Source: Azospirillum oleiclasticum (GTDB taxonomy: Bacteria; Pseudomonadota; Alphaproteobacteria; Azospirillales; Azospirillaceae). Taken from it: 64,000 nt of DNA. A program made the position numbers and the translations under genes. The stretch lies in contig NZ_JABFFR010000023.1 of the NCBI RefSeq assembly GCF_013423485.1, forward strand, positions 1-64,000, read 5' to 3'. The notes under the pieces were generated by a model. That model worked only from the letters and a program-made list of their open reading frames with translations, did not search any database and was not told the DNA's origin. Shown in pieces: positions 18,264 through 26,713 of this stretch (the stretch's first letter is position 1; every line of letters starts with the position of its first letter).

Positions 18264-18973
18264 GGCCGCCCGACCGGAACCGTGAGCATGTAGCCCACCC
18301 CCCGGATGGTCTTGATGAGCGGGTCCGGGCGCGATTCGTCCTCGATCTTGCGGCGCAGCCGGCTGACCTGGACGTCGATGCTGCGGTCGTAGGCGGTGAA
18401 CACCCGGTTGTGCGAGAGTTCGAGCAGGCGGTCCCGGCTCAGCACGGTCTGCGGATTCTCGGCGAAGGCCAGCAACAGATCGTACTCGCCGGATGTCAGA
18501 TCGACCGCCACGCCGTCGGGCGACGTGAGATCCCGGCGGACGAGGTCGAGGCGCCAGCCGGCGAACACCAGGGCGTTGCCCTGCGGGCCGGCCGCGGGCC
18601 GGTCGGCGGTTCGTCGCAGGACGGCACGGATGCGCGCCAGAAGCTCGCGCGCGTTGAACGGCTTCGGGACATAGTCGTCGGCGCCGACCTCCAGCCCGAC
18701 GATCCGGTCGGTCTCCTCGCCCATGGCGGTCAGCATGATGACGGGCAAGGACGACGAGCCCCGCAGTTCCCGGCACAGGTCGAGCCCGCTCTCGCCGGGC
18801 AACATCAGGTCGAGGACCACCAGATCGACGGTGGCGGACGCCAGGGCGGCGCGCATCCCCTGGCCGTCCGGAACACCGGTGGCCCGGAAGCCGTGCTGGC
18901 GCAGGAAGCGTCCGAGCAGATCCCGGATCTCGGCATGGTCATCGACGACCAGGATGTGCGGTGCTGCGTTCAT
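18260..18973 (-). CDS. OmpR-family response regulator
   Basis: This 237-residue protein has a receiver domain with acidic pair Asp11-Asp12, phospho-acceptor Asp55 in VVLDLMLPGESG, a conserved Thr in MLTAMGE and Lys in DDYVPKPFNARELLARI. It is followed by a winged-helix DNA-binding domain containing LTSGEYDLLLAF and IDVQVSRLRRKIE. The ATG at 18973 is chosen where the receiver begins (MNAAPHILVVDD); the frame runs a further 29 codons upstream without family similarity. It is the partner of the kinase immediately downstream and is divergent from the PRC-barrel gene, which it may control. Confidence 0.92.
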   Translation of the reverse strand: MNAAPHILVVDDHAEIRDLLGRFLRQHGFRATGVPDGQGMRAALASATVDLVVLDLMLPGESGLDLCRELRGSSSLPVIMLTAMGEETDRIVGLEVGADDYVPKPFNARELLARIRAVLRRTADRPAAGPQGNALVFAGWRLDLVRRDLTSPDGVAVDLTSGEYDLLLAFAENPQTVLSRDRLLELSHNRVFTAYDRSIDVQVSRLRRKIEDESRPDPLIKTIRGVGYMLTVPVGRP

Positions 18974-19068
18974 GGCCGGGGCGCGGGCTTCGGTTCGAAA
19001 CTCTCTCCAGACATAAAGAGCCACGATGGCGGAGGTTCCCCGCGGGTGGGCGGGCCGCAAGAAACCAT

Positions 19069-19094
19069 GGAAACAATCCCGCCCGCGGCGAGTT
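19069..19094 (+). promoter_or_regulatory. Candidate ECF-type promoter of the PRC-barrel gene
   Basis: GGAAAC (19069-19074) is followed after 16 bases by AGTT (19091-19094), 49 bp before the ATG. Aligned to GGAAC-N16-AGTT it has one mismatch in the -35 element. Confidence 0.35.
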
Positions 19095-19143
19095 CGGAGG
19101 GCGGGGGCTCATGGCAGCCCCTTCTTCAGCAAGGAGTTTCAAC

Positions 19144-19719
19144 ATGACCATCCGATTGATCGGAGCCGCCGCCGCCATCGCGCTGATGTCCAGCGCCGCC
19201 TGGGCGCAATCCCCGGCACCCCGGACCGGGAACGCCGCGAACGATGCCTCCCCGTCGGCGACGATGACCGGCCCCGGCACCGCCGGCACGCAGCGGTCCA
19301 CCGGTACGGAGGACAACGTGCGAGGCGGCATGGCGAGTGTCGACCGGCTGATGGGCAAGGACGTCATCGGCCGGGACGACGAGAAGCTGGGCGAGGTCGA
19401 GGACGTCATCCTCGGGCCGGACGGACAGGCGCGGAAACTGGTGCTCGCGCGTGGCGGCTTCCTCGGCATGAACGAGAAGCAGGTCGCCATCGATTTCAAC
19501 CTGGTGCAGAGCCGGCCGGACGACGACGACCTGCATGTGTCCAGCCTGTCGCGGGACGACGTCCGGAACATGGCGGAGTTCCAGTACGAGGACGGCATGA
19601 CGTCCCTCAACCGGTCCCGCACCGGCAGCGGCGCGGCGCCGGCCGATGGCGCCGCCCCGTCCGCAACGCCGGACGCCCCGCCGGCTCCGGGTGCCGCCGG
19701 CAGCACCCCGGCCCGTTGA
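19144..19719 (+). CDS. Secreted PRC-barrel domain protein
   Basis: This 191-residue exported protein has a signal peptide (MTIRLIGAAAAIALMSSAAWA, cleavage after AWA). A low-complexity Ser/Thr/Gly linker leads to one PRC-barrel-like domain, about residues 65-155, containing LMGKDVIGRDDEKLGEVEDVILGPDG and a long C-terminal beta/alpha segment. An Ala/Pro-rich tail follows. PRC-barrels are small beta-barrels found in RNA-processing and photosynthetic proteins; exported copies are frequent in alphaproteobacterial stress regulons. The start is fixed by AAGGAG eight bases upstream. It is divergent from the response regulator. Exact role unknown. Confidence 0.82.
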   Translation: MTIRLIGAAAAIALMSSAAWAQSPAPRTGNAANDASPSATMTGPGTAGTQRSTGTEDNVRGGMASVDRLMGKDVIGRDDEKLGEVEDVILGPDGQARKLVLARGGFLGMNEKQVAIDFNLVQSRPDDDDLHVSSLSRDDVRNMAEFQYEDGMTSLNRSRTGSGAAPADGAAPSATPDAPPAPGAAGSTPAR

Positions 19720-19837
19720 CCTCCACCGGAGCACGCCGGACGGTCCGATCGCTTCCCCTTCAGGGCATCGCCCTGCGGGGCGAAGCGATCGCGCTGTTCC
19801 GGGTTTCGGTGAAGCCGGGTGCCGATCCGCTCCGGGA

Positions 19838-19918
19838 TCAGAAGCCGATGATGCCGGTGATCCACAGCAGGATGACGATGATGCCGGGCACACCGAGCAG
19901 CCAAAGAAGCAGAGGCAT
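19838..19918 (-). CDS. 26-residue hydrophobic membrane peptide
   Basis: The frame encodes MPLLLWLLGVPGIIVILL and a few more hydrophobic residues ending in GF, almost entirely a single membrane helix. An AGGAGA ribosome site precedes the ATG. A GGAAC-N16-AGTT element (19978-20002) lies 60 bp upstream on the same strand. The size, hydrophobicity and promoter type match the 28-residue peptide at 10562-10648, so these could be two members of a stress-induced micropeptide class. Function unknown. It is convergent with the PRC-barrel gene. Confidence 0.6.
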   Translation of the reverse strand: MPLLLWLLGVPGIIVILLWITGIIGF

Positions 19919-19977
19919 GACGAATCTCCTGGTCGTGTCGTGGACGGGAGCATGCAGGACGGCATGCCCGCATGCAG

Positions 19978-20002
19978 AACTCGGTCGAACGCGGTGTGTT
20001 CC
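19978..20002 (-). promoter_or_regulatory. Candidate ECF-type promoter of the 26-residue peptide
   Basis: On the minus strand GGAAC is followed after 16 bases by AGTT, the same arrangement as in front of the CsbD-like gene. Confidence 0.45.
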
Positions 20003-20071
20003 GGGCGCGCATGAGGGATCATGGATGGCGCGTGTCGGGTTCAGGGTGACGACCGAACCTTTTCAGGGACT

Positions 20072-20623
20072 ATGGCTATGCGCGGAAAAACGTGGTTTGC
20101 GGCCCTGATCGTCTCGACCGGCACGGTTTCGGCCCTTCCGGCATGGGCCGAGGGCGTGCGCCTGAGGCCGGACGGCAGCAACCTTGCGGTCATGATTTTC
20201 GGCGGCATGGACGGGGTGGCACCGGAAAGCTTCGCCGGCTCGGTGGCCGCCGCGATGCCGGAGGAACTGCTCGACCCGGGCAGGAACTTCGCAAGGCATC
20301 CCGCTTACGAGCCGGAGCGGGAGTACACGGTGGTGATCTCCTTCCACGATCCGGCGCAGCCGGTCGAAACCGACCTGTGCAAGGCCGGCTCCCGTTCCGA
20401 GGCAGCTCCGCCGCCGCCCGATTTCCGGGGCCTCCACAGCGCCGTGGGCCTCACCGGCGCGCTGTGCGTGGACGATGTGGCGCTGCGCACGACGACGATG
20501 CGATCGGCGGGCCGGGTGACGCCGGACCAGCTTTCCTTCCGCTTCCTGATCGCCGACGCGGCGAAGGCCCTGTTCCCCGACGGCTTCGCACGGCTGCCGC
20601 GGACCACGACGGGAGCGCGGTGA
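20072..20623 (+). CDS. Exported protein of unknown function
   Basis: This 183-residue protein has a signal peptide (MAMRGKTWFAALIVSTGTVS, cleavage after LPAWA, about residue 28). The mature part has two Cys residues (LCKAGS and ALCVDD) that could form a disulfide, and an amphipathic C-terminal segment (FRFLIADAAKALFP). I do not recognise a family. The FHDPAQPVETDLCK and GALCVDDVALRTT patches suggest a compact periplasmic alpha/beta protein. The start at 20072 is preferred over 20021 because the hydrophobic signal core then sits close to the N-terminus. It stands alone, followed by a 300-bp gap. Confidence 0.65.
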   Translation: MAMRGKTWFAALIVSTGTVSALPAWAEGVRLRPDGSNLAVMIFGGMDGVAPESFAGSVAAAMPEELLDPGRNFARHPAYEPEREYTVVISFHDPAQPVETDLCKAGSRSEAAPPPPDFRGLHSAVGLTGALCVDDVALRTTTMRSAGRVTPDQLSFRFLIADAAKALFPDGFARLPRTTTGAR

Positions 20624-20924
20624 GGCACCGGGGGGCCGAAGGGCATATCGGGGAACACGATCTTCCAGGCCGAGTTCGGAGGGGTGCATGACCGCGAGCG
20701 GCGGCCATAAGGGAGCTCAGATCCAGACCGCCGGACGCGTGAGCTGTTGGAGGTTGCGAGTCCCCGCAACCAAATCAAAAAACCCTTGATGACAACCGTC
20801 GTCAGGGGCTTTTCGTTTTCATACCCGGCCGAACCTCCACACCCACAGGCCGTGGGTCACCGGCGATGTCCGATCGCGCGTGACCGGCTGCCCTTGACAC
20901 CGGGCCGCCCTGTGGCGCATCACC
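20624..20924. other. Intergenic region with tRNA-like remnant and hairpin
   Basis: No protein gene is supported. GAGTCCCCGCAACCA (near 20759-20773) resembles the 3' end of a tRNA, in particular the CCCCGCAACCA of bacterial tRNA-fMet, but no complete cloverleaf precedes it. A terminator-like hairpin follows. The right end holds the TTGACA (20894-20899) of the likely cob operon promoter. Confidence 0.4.
20784..20817 (+). terminator. Rho-independent terminator-like hairpin
   Basis: AACCCTTGATGAC and GTCGTCAGGGGCTT pair imperfectly around an AACC loop and are followed by TTTTCGTTTTC. It is of the type found behind tRNA genes, consistent with the tRNA-like remnant just before it. Confidence 0.5.
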
Positions 20925-21135
20925 GTGCGGCTGGTTCCTGTCCATGACAGGCGAAGAGGGAATGCGACAGGGGGGCCGATGGTCCTTCAAGCGCAGCCGC
21001 CCCCGCGACCGTGACCGGAGAGGGCGCCCCAGCGCCACTGGCCTAGCCCGACGAGGGCGGGGCCGGGAAGGCGGGGCGACCGGCGGAGCCGATGGCTCCG
21101 GCATCCGCAAGCCGGGAGACCTGCCAGCACGCTGT
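20925..21135 (+). promoter_or_regulatory. Cobalamin riboswitch controlling cobW-cobA
   Basis: The conserved pieces of the adenosylcobalamin riboswitch appear in order: GAAGAGGGAA near 20953, GCAGCCGCCCCCGCGACCGTGA (B12 box core, 20992-21014), the GCCACTGG element near 21033, CGGGAAGGCGG near 21064, and AAGCCGGGAGACCTGCC at 21109-21125. It lies about 100 bp before the cobW start. When adenosylcobalamin is abundant it should fold to repress the whole cob operon. A TTGACA at 20894 could be its promoter -35. Confidence 0.92.
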
Positions 21136-21238
21136 GACGCAACCGGACGGGGGATTCCGGCGACGGGTCTGCGCCGTGCTCCGGTCCATCCCGCCTCCGT
21201 TCCTCCCGCATCCGCAACACCGATGCCGGAGGACCCGC

Positions 21239-22276
21239 GTGCCCGATCTGTCGAAAATCCCCGTGACCGTGGTGACCGGCTTCCTCGGCGCCGGGAAGAC
21301 GACGCTGATCCGCCATCTGCTGCGCAACCCGGAGGGCCGCCGCCTCGCCGTGGTGGTGAACGAGTTCGGCGACGTCGGCGTCGATGGCGAGATCCTGAAA
21401 TCCTGCGCCATCCCCGAATGCCCGGAGGAGAACATCGTCGAGCTGGCCAACGGCTGCATCTGCTGCACCGTCGCCGACGATTTCATCCCCACCATCGAGC
21501 GGCTGATGGCGCTGTCGCCGCGCCCCGACCACATCCTGATCGAGACCTCCGGCCTCGCCCTGCCCAAGCCGCTGCTGAAGGCGTTCGACTGGCCGGACAT
21601 CCGCTCGCGCATCACGGTGGACGGGGTGATCGCGCTGGCCGACGCGGAAGCCGTGGCCGCCGGCCGCTTCGCCCCCGACCCCGCGCGGGTGGACGCCCAG
21701 CGCGCCGCCGACGACAGCCTGGACCACGAGACGCCCCTGTCGGAGGTGTTCGAGGACCAGATCGCCTGCGCCGACCTCGTGCTGCTGACCAAGCCCGACC
21801 TGACCGACGCCGCCGGGCTGGAACGCGCCCGCGCCGTGATCGCGGCGGAGGCCCCGCGCCCGCTGCCGGTGGTGGAGGTGCGGGAGGGGGCCGTCGATCC
21901 GCGGGTGATCCTCGGCCTCAACGCCGCGGCGGAGGACGACATCGCCGCCCGGCCGTCCCACCATGACGGCGAGGACGACCACGACCACGAGGATTTCGAG
22001 AGCGCGGTCATCGACCTGCCCGAACAGACCGACCCCGCCGCCCTGGCCGACCGGCTGGCGTCGGTGTCGGCGGCCCGCGGGCTGCTGCGGGCCAAGGGCT
22101 ATGTGGCCGTGGCGGGCAAGCCGATGCGGCTGCTGGTCCAGGCGGTGGGCGCGCGGGTGCGCACCCAGTACGACCGGCCCTGGGCGCCGGGCGAGCCGCG
22201 CACTGGCCGGCTGGTGGTGATCGCCGAGGCGGGCGGTCTCGACGTGCCGGCGCTGGCCGCGGACCTCGCCGGATAA
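21239..22276 (+). CDS. cobW: CobW GTPase/metallochaperone
   Basis: This 345-residue G3E-family P-loop GTPase has Walker A GFLGAGKTT (residues 14-22), the zinc/cobalt-binding CxCC motif (Cys73, Cys75, Cys76 in NGCICC), IETSGLA (switch region) and TKPD as base-recognition motif. A His/Asp-rich stretch (HHDGEDDHDHED, about 240-252) probably binds metal, and a C-terminal CobW_C domain follows. CobW is thought to deliver Co2+ to the CobNST chelatase. The GTG start at 21239 follows GGAGGA seven bases upstream; no in-frame ATG gives the same start. It opens the operon and ends seven bases before cobN. Confidence 0.93.
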   Translation: MPDLSKIPVTVVTGFLGAGKTTLIRHLLRNPEGRRLAVVVNEFGDVGVDGEILKSCAIPECPEENIVELANGCICCTVADDFIPTIERLMALSPRPDHILIETSGLALPKPLLKAFDWPDIRSRITVDGVIALADAEAVAAGRFAPDPARVDAQRAADDSLDHETPLSEVFEDQIACADLVLLTKPDLTDAAGLERARAVIAAEAPRPLPVVEVREGAVDPRVILGLNAAAEDDIAARPSHHDGEDDHDHEDFESAVIDLPEQTDPAALADRLASVSAARGLLRAKGYVAVAGKPMRLLVQAVGARVRTQYDRPWAPGEPRTGRLVVIAEAGGLDVPALAADLAG

Positions 22277-22283
22277 CGCCGCG

Positions 22284-25200
22284 ATGCACGTCGTCTTCCG
22301 CGAGCGGCACGGCCTGGAGGAGACCGACACCCCCACCGACCTCGGCCAAGAGCCGGCCGATCTGGTGGTGCTGTCCTTCTCCGACAGCGACCTCGGCGCG
22401 TTCGCCGCGGGCTGGCACCGGGCGGGCGGCGCACTGCCGTCGCTGCGGCTTGCCAACCTCGCGGCGCTGCGCCACCCGCTTTCGGTGGACACCTACATCG
22501 AGAAGACGCTGGCGGGTGCGAAGGGCATCCTGATCCGGCTGATCGGCGGCGTGCCCTATTGGGCCTATGGTCTGGCGCAGGTGGAGCAGATGGCGCGGCG
22601 CCGCGGCATCGCGCTCGCCGTGCTGCCGGGGGACGGGCGGCCGGACCCGCAACTCGACGCCGCCTCCACCCTGCCGCCCTCGACGCTGGCCCGGCTGGCC
22701 CGGCTGTGCGAGACCGGCGGCGCGGTGGCGGCGCAGGCGGCGCTGGCGCAGCTCGCACTCGCCGCCGGGCTCTACGCCGGGCCGGTGCCGGGCAGCAAGG
22801 CCCTGCCGGAGGTGGGCGGCTGGACACCGGCCGACGCCATTGCATGCCCGGCGGCCTTTGCCGCGGCGCCCGGTGACCGGCCGCGGGTGCTCGTGGTCTT
22901 CTACCGCACCTATTTGGCGGCCCACGATCTGGAACCGGTGGAGGCGCTGTTCGCGGCGCTGGAGGCGCGCGGCTTCGCACCCTTCGGGCTGTTCGCGCCG
23001 TCGCTGAAGGCGCCGGGGGCGGCCGGTTGGCTGGCCCGCTGGGCGGGGGCGCTGGCCCCGGCCGCGATCGTCAACGTCACCGCTTTTTCCGCCCGCGACG
23101 GTGACCGCGGCTCGCCGCTCGACGCGGCCGGCGTACCGGTGTTCCAGGTGGCGCTGGCGACCAGCACCCGCGCGGCGTGGGAGGGGGCGGCGCGCGGCCT
23201 GTCCCCCGCCGACCTCGCCATGCATGTGGTGCTGCCGGAGGTGGACGGGCGTCTGTTCGCGGGGGTGGTCAGCTTCAAGGAGGCGACGGAGCGCGACGCG
23301 GCGCTCGGCTTCGCGCGCATGGTCCACCGGGCGGAGCCGGAGCGGGTCGGTGCCGTGGCCGACCGGGTGGCGGCTTGGGTGCGGCTGCAGACCCTGCCCG
23401 CGGCGGAGACGCGGCTGGCGCTGGTGCTGTCCACCTATCCGGGCAAGGAGCACCGCATGGCCCACGCGGTGGGGCTGGACGCGCTGGCGTCGGCCGACGC
23501 GATGCTGGCGGACCTCGCGACGGCGGGCTACGCGACCGGGCCGGCTGGGCCGCTGGCCGACGCCTTGAGCACCGGCAGCCTGTCCTGGCCGCTCGCCGAC
23601 TACCGGATGGCACTGACCGCCCTGCCACCCGCCCTACGGAGCGATCTTGAGGTGGCGTGGGGCGATCCGGAGGAGGACTCCGACTGTCGGGACGGCATCT
23701 TCCGGTTCCGCGCCGTGCGTCGCGGCAACGCGCTGGTGGCCTTGCAGCCGGAGCGTGGGGAGCCGCGGGTGCGCGACGGCGAGTACCACGACCTGTCGCG
23801 GGTGCCGCGACACGCCTATGTGGCCTTCTATCTGTGGATGCGCCGGGCGGAGCGCATCGACGCGCTGGTCCACATCGGCGCCCATGGCACGCTGGAATGG
23901 CTGCCGGGCAAGGCGGTGGCGCTGTCCGCCGCCTGCTGGCCGGAAGCGCTGACCGGCGACCTGCCCGTCGTCTACCCCTTCATCGTCAACGACCCGGGCG
24001 AGGCGGCGCAGGCCAAGCGCCGGCTGGGTGCCGTCACCGTGGGCCACATCCCGCCGCCGCTGCGGCGCGGCGCCGGCAGCGACCGCCTCGCCCGGCTGGA
24101 GGCGCTGCTCGACGAATTCTCCAACGCCGACGGGCTCGACCCGAAGCGCCGGGAGCGGCTGCACGCCGACATCCGGGAGGAGGCGCGGGCCGCGGGGGTG
24201 GAGGAGGATCTGGGCCTCGGCCCCGAAATGGGCACGGTGGAGGCGATCACCCGCATCGACCGCTTCGTCTGCGATGTGAAGGACAGCCGCTTTGGCGATG
24301 GGCTGCACGTGTTCGGGCGTGCGCCAGCCGGCGACTGGCCGGAGGCGGCGCGATGCGCGGAGGCGGAACGCGACGGGCTGCTGGCGGCGCTGGACGGGCG
24401 GCGGGTGGCGGCGGGGCCGTCCGGCTCCCCCTGGCGCGGGCGGGCGGACGTGCTGCCCACCGGGCGCAACCTGTTCACGACAGACCCGCGCGCGGTGCCG
24501 TCGCGCGCGGCGTACGCGCAGGGTGTACGCCTCGCCGAGGAGCTGCTGCGCCGTCACTTGCAGGATCATGGCGACTGGCCGCGCGGGCTGGTGGTCGATC
24601 TCTGGGGTTCCGCCACCATGCGCACGGGCGGAGAGGAGTTCGCCATGGCGCTCCACCTGCTGGGCGCCAAGCCCGTGTGGGACGAGGAGTCGGGCCGGGT
24701 GGCTGGTGTGGAGATCCTGCCGCTGGCGGTGCTCGACCGCCCGCGGATCGACGTGACGCTGCGGGTGTCCGGCCTGTTCCGCGACGTGTTCCCCACCCTG
24801 TCCACCCTGTTCGGGCAGGCGGTGCGGGCGCTCGGCGCCCGCGACGAGCCGGCCGAGATGAACCCCTACGCGGGGGAGGCGGCGCCGCGGCGGGTCTATG
24901 GCCCGGCACCCGGCGGCTACGGGCTGGGGCTGGGCGACGCGGCGGAGGATTTTTCGGAATCCGGTCGGGCGCGGGCCGGAGAGGCGTGGCTCGACGCCAG
25001 CCAGTGGGCGCTGAACGGCGCCGACGCCGCCCGCGACCGCGCCGGGATCGAGGCGCGGGTCGCCGGTGCCGACGCCTTCGTCCATCTCCAGGATCTGCCG
25101 GAAACCGACCTGCTGCTGGCGGCCGACTACGCGGCGCACGAGGCCGGCTTCGCCGCGGCCAAGGCGCTGACCGGCGGGCGGGCGGCGCTCTACCATCTGG

Positions 25201-25571
25201 ACGCCACCGACGCGCAAGCCCCCCGCGCCCGCAGCCTGGGGGAGGAGGTGGCGCGCGTCGTGCGCGGGCGGGCCGCCAACCCCGCCTGGATCGCCGGCAT
25301 GATGCGCCACGGTTTCCGCGGGGCTGGGGAGATCGCGGCGACGCTCGACCACATGGCGGCCTTCGCCCATCTGGCGGGTGCCGTGCCGGCGCACCTGTTC
25401 GACCTCTACCACGACGCCACGCTGGGGCGCGACGACGTGCGCGCTTTCCTGAAGGCCGAAAATCCCGCAGCACTGGCGGCCATGGAGGAGCGTTTCGCCG
25501 CCCTCCACGCCGCCGGCCTGTGGCGCACGCGGCGCAACTCCATCCTCGCCAGCCTGCGGAGCGCCCCATGA
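22284..25571 (+). CDS. cobN: Aerobic cobaltochelatase large subunit CobN
   Basis: This 1095-residue CobN/magnesium-chelatase H-family protein inserts Co2+ into hydrogenobyrinic acid a,c-diamide with the AAA subunits CobS and CobT, which are not in this window. Recognisable segments include GGVPYWAYGL near residue 88, LSTYPGKEHRMAHAVGL near 385, VHIGAHGTLEWLPGK near 535, YPFIVNDPGEAAQAKRR and DLWGSATMRTGGEEFAMAL near 775. It is somewhat shorter than the Pseudomonas denitrificans archetype (about 1275 residues). It is cytoplasmic. The stop overlaps the cobG start. Confidence 0.95.
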   Translation: MHVVFRERHGLEETDTPTDLGQEPADLVVLSFSDSDLGAFAAGWHRAGGALPSLRLANLAALRHPLSVDTYIEKTLAGAKGILIRLIGGVPYWAYGLAQVEQMARRRGIALAVLPGDGRPDPQLDAASTLPPSTLARLARLCETGGAVAAQAALAQLALAAGLYAGPVPGSKALPEVGGWTPADAIACPAAFAAAPGDRPRVLVVFYRTYLAAHDLEPVEALFAALEARGFAPFGLFAPSLKAPGAAGWLARWAGALAPAAIVNVTAFSARDGDRGSPLDAAGVPVFQVALATSTRAAWEGAARGLSPADLAMHVVLPEVDGRLFAGVVSFKEATERDAALGFARMVHRAEPERVGAVADRVAAWVRLQTLPAAETRLALVLSTYPGKEHRMAHAVGLDALASADAMLADLATAGYATGPAGPLADALSTGSLSWPLADYRMALTALPPALRSDLEVAWGDPEEDSDCRDGIFRFRAVRRGNALVALQPERGEPRVRDGEYHDLSRVPRHAYVAFYLWMRRAERIDALVHIGAHGTLEWLPGKAVALSAACWPEALTGDLPVVYPFIVNDPGEAAQAKRRLGAVTVGHIPPPLRRGAGSDRLARLEALLDEFSNADGLDPKRRERLHADIREEARAAGVEEDLGLGPEMGTVEAITRIDRFVCDVKDSRFGDGLHVFGRAPAGDWPEAARCAEAERDGLLAALDGRRVAAGPSGSPWRGRADVLPTGRNLFTTDPRAVPSRAAYAQGVRLAEELLRRHLQDHGDWPRGLVVDLWGSATMRTGGEEFAMALHLLGAKPVWDEESGRVAGVEILPLAVLDRPRIDVTLRVSGLFRDVFPTLSTLFGQAVRALGARDEPAEMNPYAGEAAPRRVYGPAPGGYGLGLGDAAEDFSESGRARAGEAWLDASQWALNGADAARDRAGIEARVAGADAFVHLQDLPETDLLLAADYAAHEAGFAAAKALTGGRAALYHLDATDAQAPRARSLGEEVARVVRGRAANPAWIAGMMRHGFRGAGEIAATLDHMAAFAHLAGAVPAHLFDLYHDATLGRDDVRAFLKAENPAALAAMEERFAALHAAGLWRTRRNSILASLRSAP

Positions 25572-26713
25572 CGACGACCCTCCGACCACCCGCCAAGGGC
25601 TGGTGCCCCGGCGCGTACCGTCCCATGGAATCCGGCGACGGGCTGATCTTGCGCGTCCGTCCGGTGCTGGCGCGGCTGACGGCGGAGCAGGCGTACGGGC
25701 TGTGCGACGCGGCACGGACGTACGGCTCCGGCATCATCGACCTGACCAGCCGCGCCAACCTGCAAATCCGCGGCGTGCGGACCGACACGCACGGGCCGCT
25801 GCTGGAGCGGCTGGGCGCGCTGGGGCTGCTGGACGCCGACCCGGCGTTGGAATCCCGCCGCAACATCCTGGTCGATCCGTTCTGGCAGACCGGGGACGAC
25901 ACGGCGCTCATCGCCGCCGCCCTCGCGGCGCGGCTGGCCGAGCTGCCGCCGCTGCCCGCCAAGTTCGGCTTCGCGGTCGATGCCGGGGACGCCCGCCGGC
26001 TGGCCGCGGCGTCGGCCGACATCCGCGTCGAGCGGGGGGCCAGCGGCGGGCTGATCCTGCGGGCGGACGGGGCACCGCTCGGCCGCCCGGTCGCGGTGGA
26101 GGGCGCGGTCGATGCGGTGATCGCGCTTGCCCGCTGGTTCGTCGACAGCGGCGGGGCGGCGGCGGGGCGCATGGCGCGGCATCTGGCTGGGACCGCGCTG
26201 CCCGACGCGTTCGCCGGGACCGAGGCGCCGGCTGCGGAAGCGCCGCCCGTGGCCCCCGGCGTGACCTCTCTGGGACTGGCGGTGGGGGTTCCCTTCGGCC
26301 AGATCGAGGCGGCGGCGTTCGCCGACTTGCTGCGCGCCAGCGGGGCCGCGGCCTTGCGCACCACCGCTGTGCGGGTGCTGATCCTGGAAGGCGGCGCGCT
26401 GGTGGCCGCGGACGGCTTCGTCACCGGTGCCGACGACCCGCGGTTGCGGGTGGAGGCCTGCGCGGGGGTGCCCTTCTGCCCGTCCGCCACGGTGGCGACG
26501 CGCGATCTCGCCCTTCGTCTCGCCGCGCGGGCGCCGGGGCGGCTGCACGTCTCCGGCTGCGCCAAGGGCTGCGCCCACGCGGGCGCCGCACCGCTGACGC
26601 TGGTTGGCCGCGACGGGCGGTTCGACCTTGTGCGCGACGGCCGGGCGTGGGACATGCCGTTGGAGACCGGCCTCGACCCGGACACTCTTGCCACCCGCTT
26701 CGGAGCCGCGTGA
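25568..26713 (+). CDS. cobG: Precorrin-3B synthase CobG
   Basis: This 381-residue member of the nitrite/sulfite-reductase-like family uses a [4Fe-4S] cluster and O2 to hydroxylate precorrin-3A, giving precorrin-3B, a defining step of the aerobic pathway. N-terminal and central ferredoxin-like repeats are visible (DLTSRANLQIRGV, NILVDPF). The cluster ligands lie near the C-terminus in ACAGVPFCPSA and SGCAKGCAHAG (Cys-x5-Cys and Cys-x3-Cys). It overlaps cobN by four bases (ATGA) and abuts cobH. Its presence shows that cobalt is inserted late, with oxygen. Confidence 0.93.
   Translation: MTTTLRPPAKGWCPGAYRPMESGDGLILRVRPVLARLTAEQAYGLCDAARTYGSGIIDLTSRANLQIRGVRTDTHGPLLERLGALGLLDADPALESRRNILVDPFWQTGDDTALIAAALAARLAELPPLPAKFGFAVDAGDARRLAAASADIRVERGASGGLILRADGAPLGRPVAVEGAVDAVIALARWFVDSGGAAAGRMARHLAGTALPDAFAGTEAPAAEAPPVAPGVTSLGLAVGVPFGQIEAAAFADLLRASGAAALRTTAVRVLILEGGALVAADGFVTGADDPRLRVEACAGVPFCPSATVATRDLALRLAARAPGRLHVSGCAKGCAHAGAAPLTLVGRDGRFDLVRDGRAWDMPLETGLDPDTLATRFGAA

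Noticed and set aside
20745-20773. A complete tRNA gene before the cob operon
   Set aside because: Only a 3'-end-like fragment is visible; no D arm or anticodon arm could be folded upstream.
23657-26713. A 1018-codon plus-strand frame overlapping cobN
   Set aside because: The first two thirds are low-complexity shadow of cobN; the real gene in this frame is cobG from 25568.
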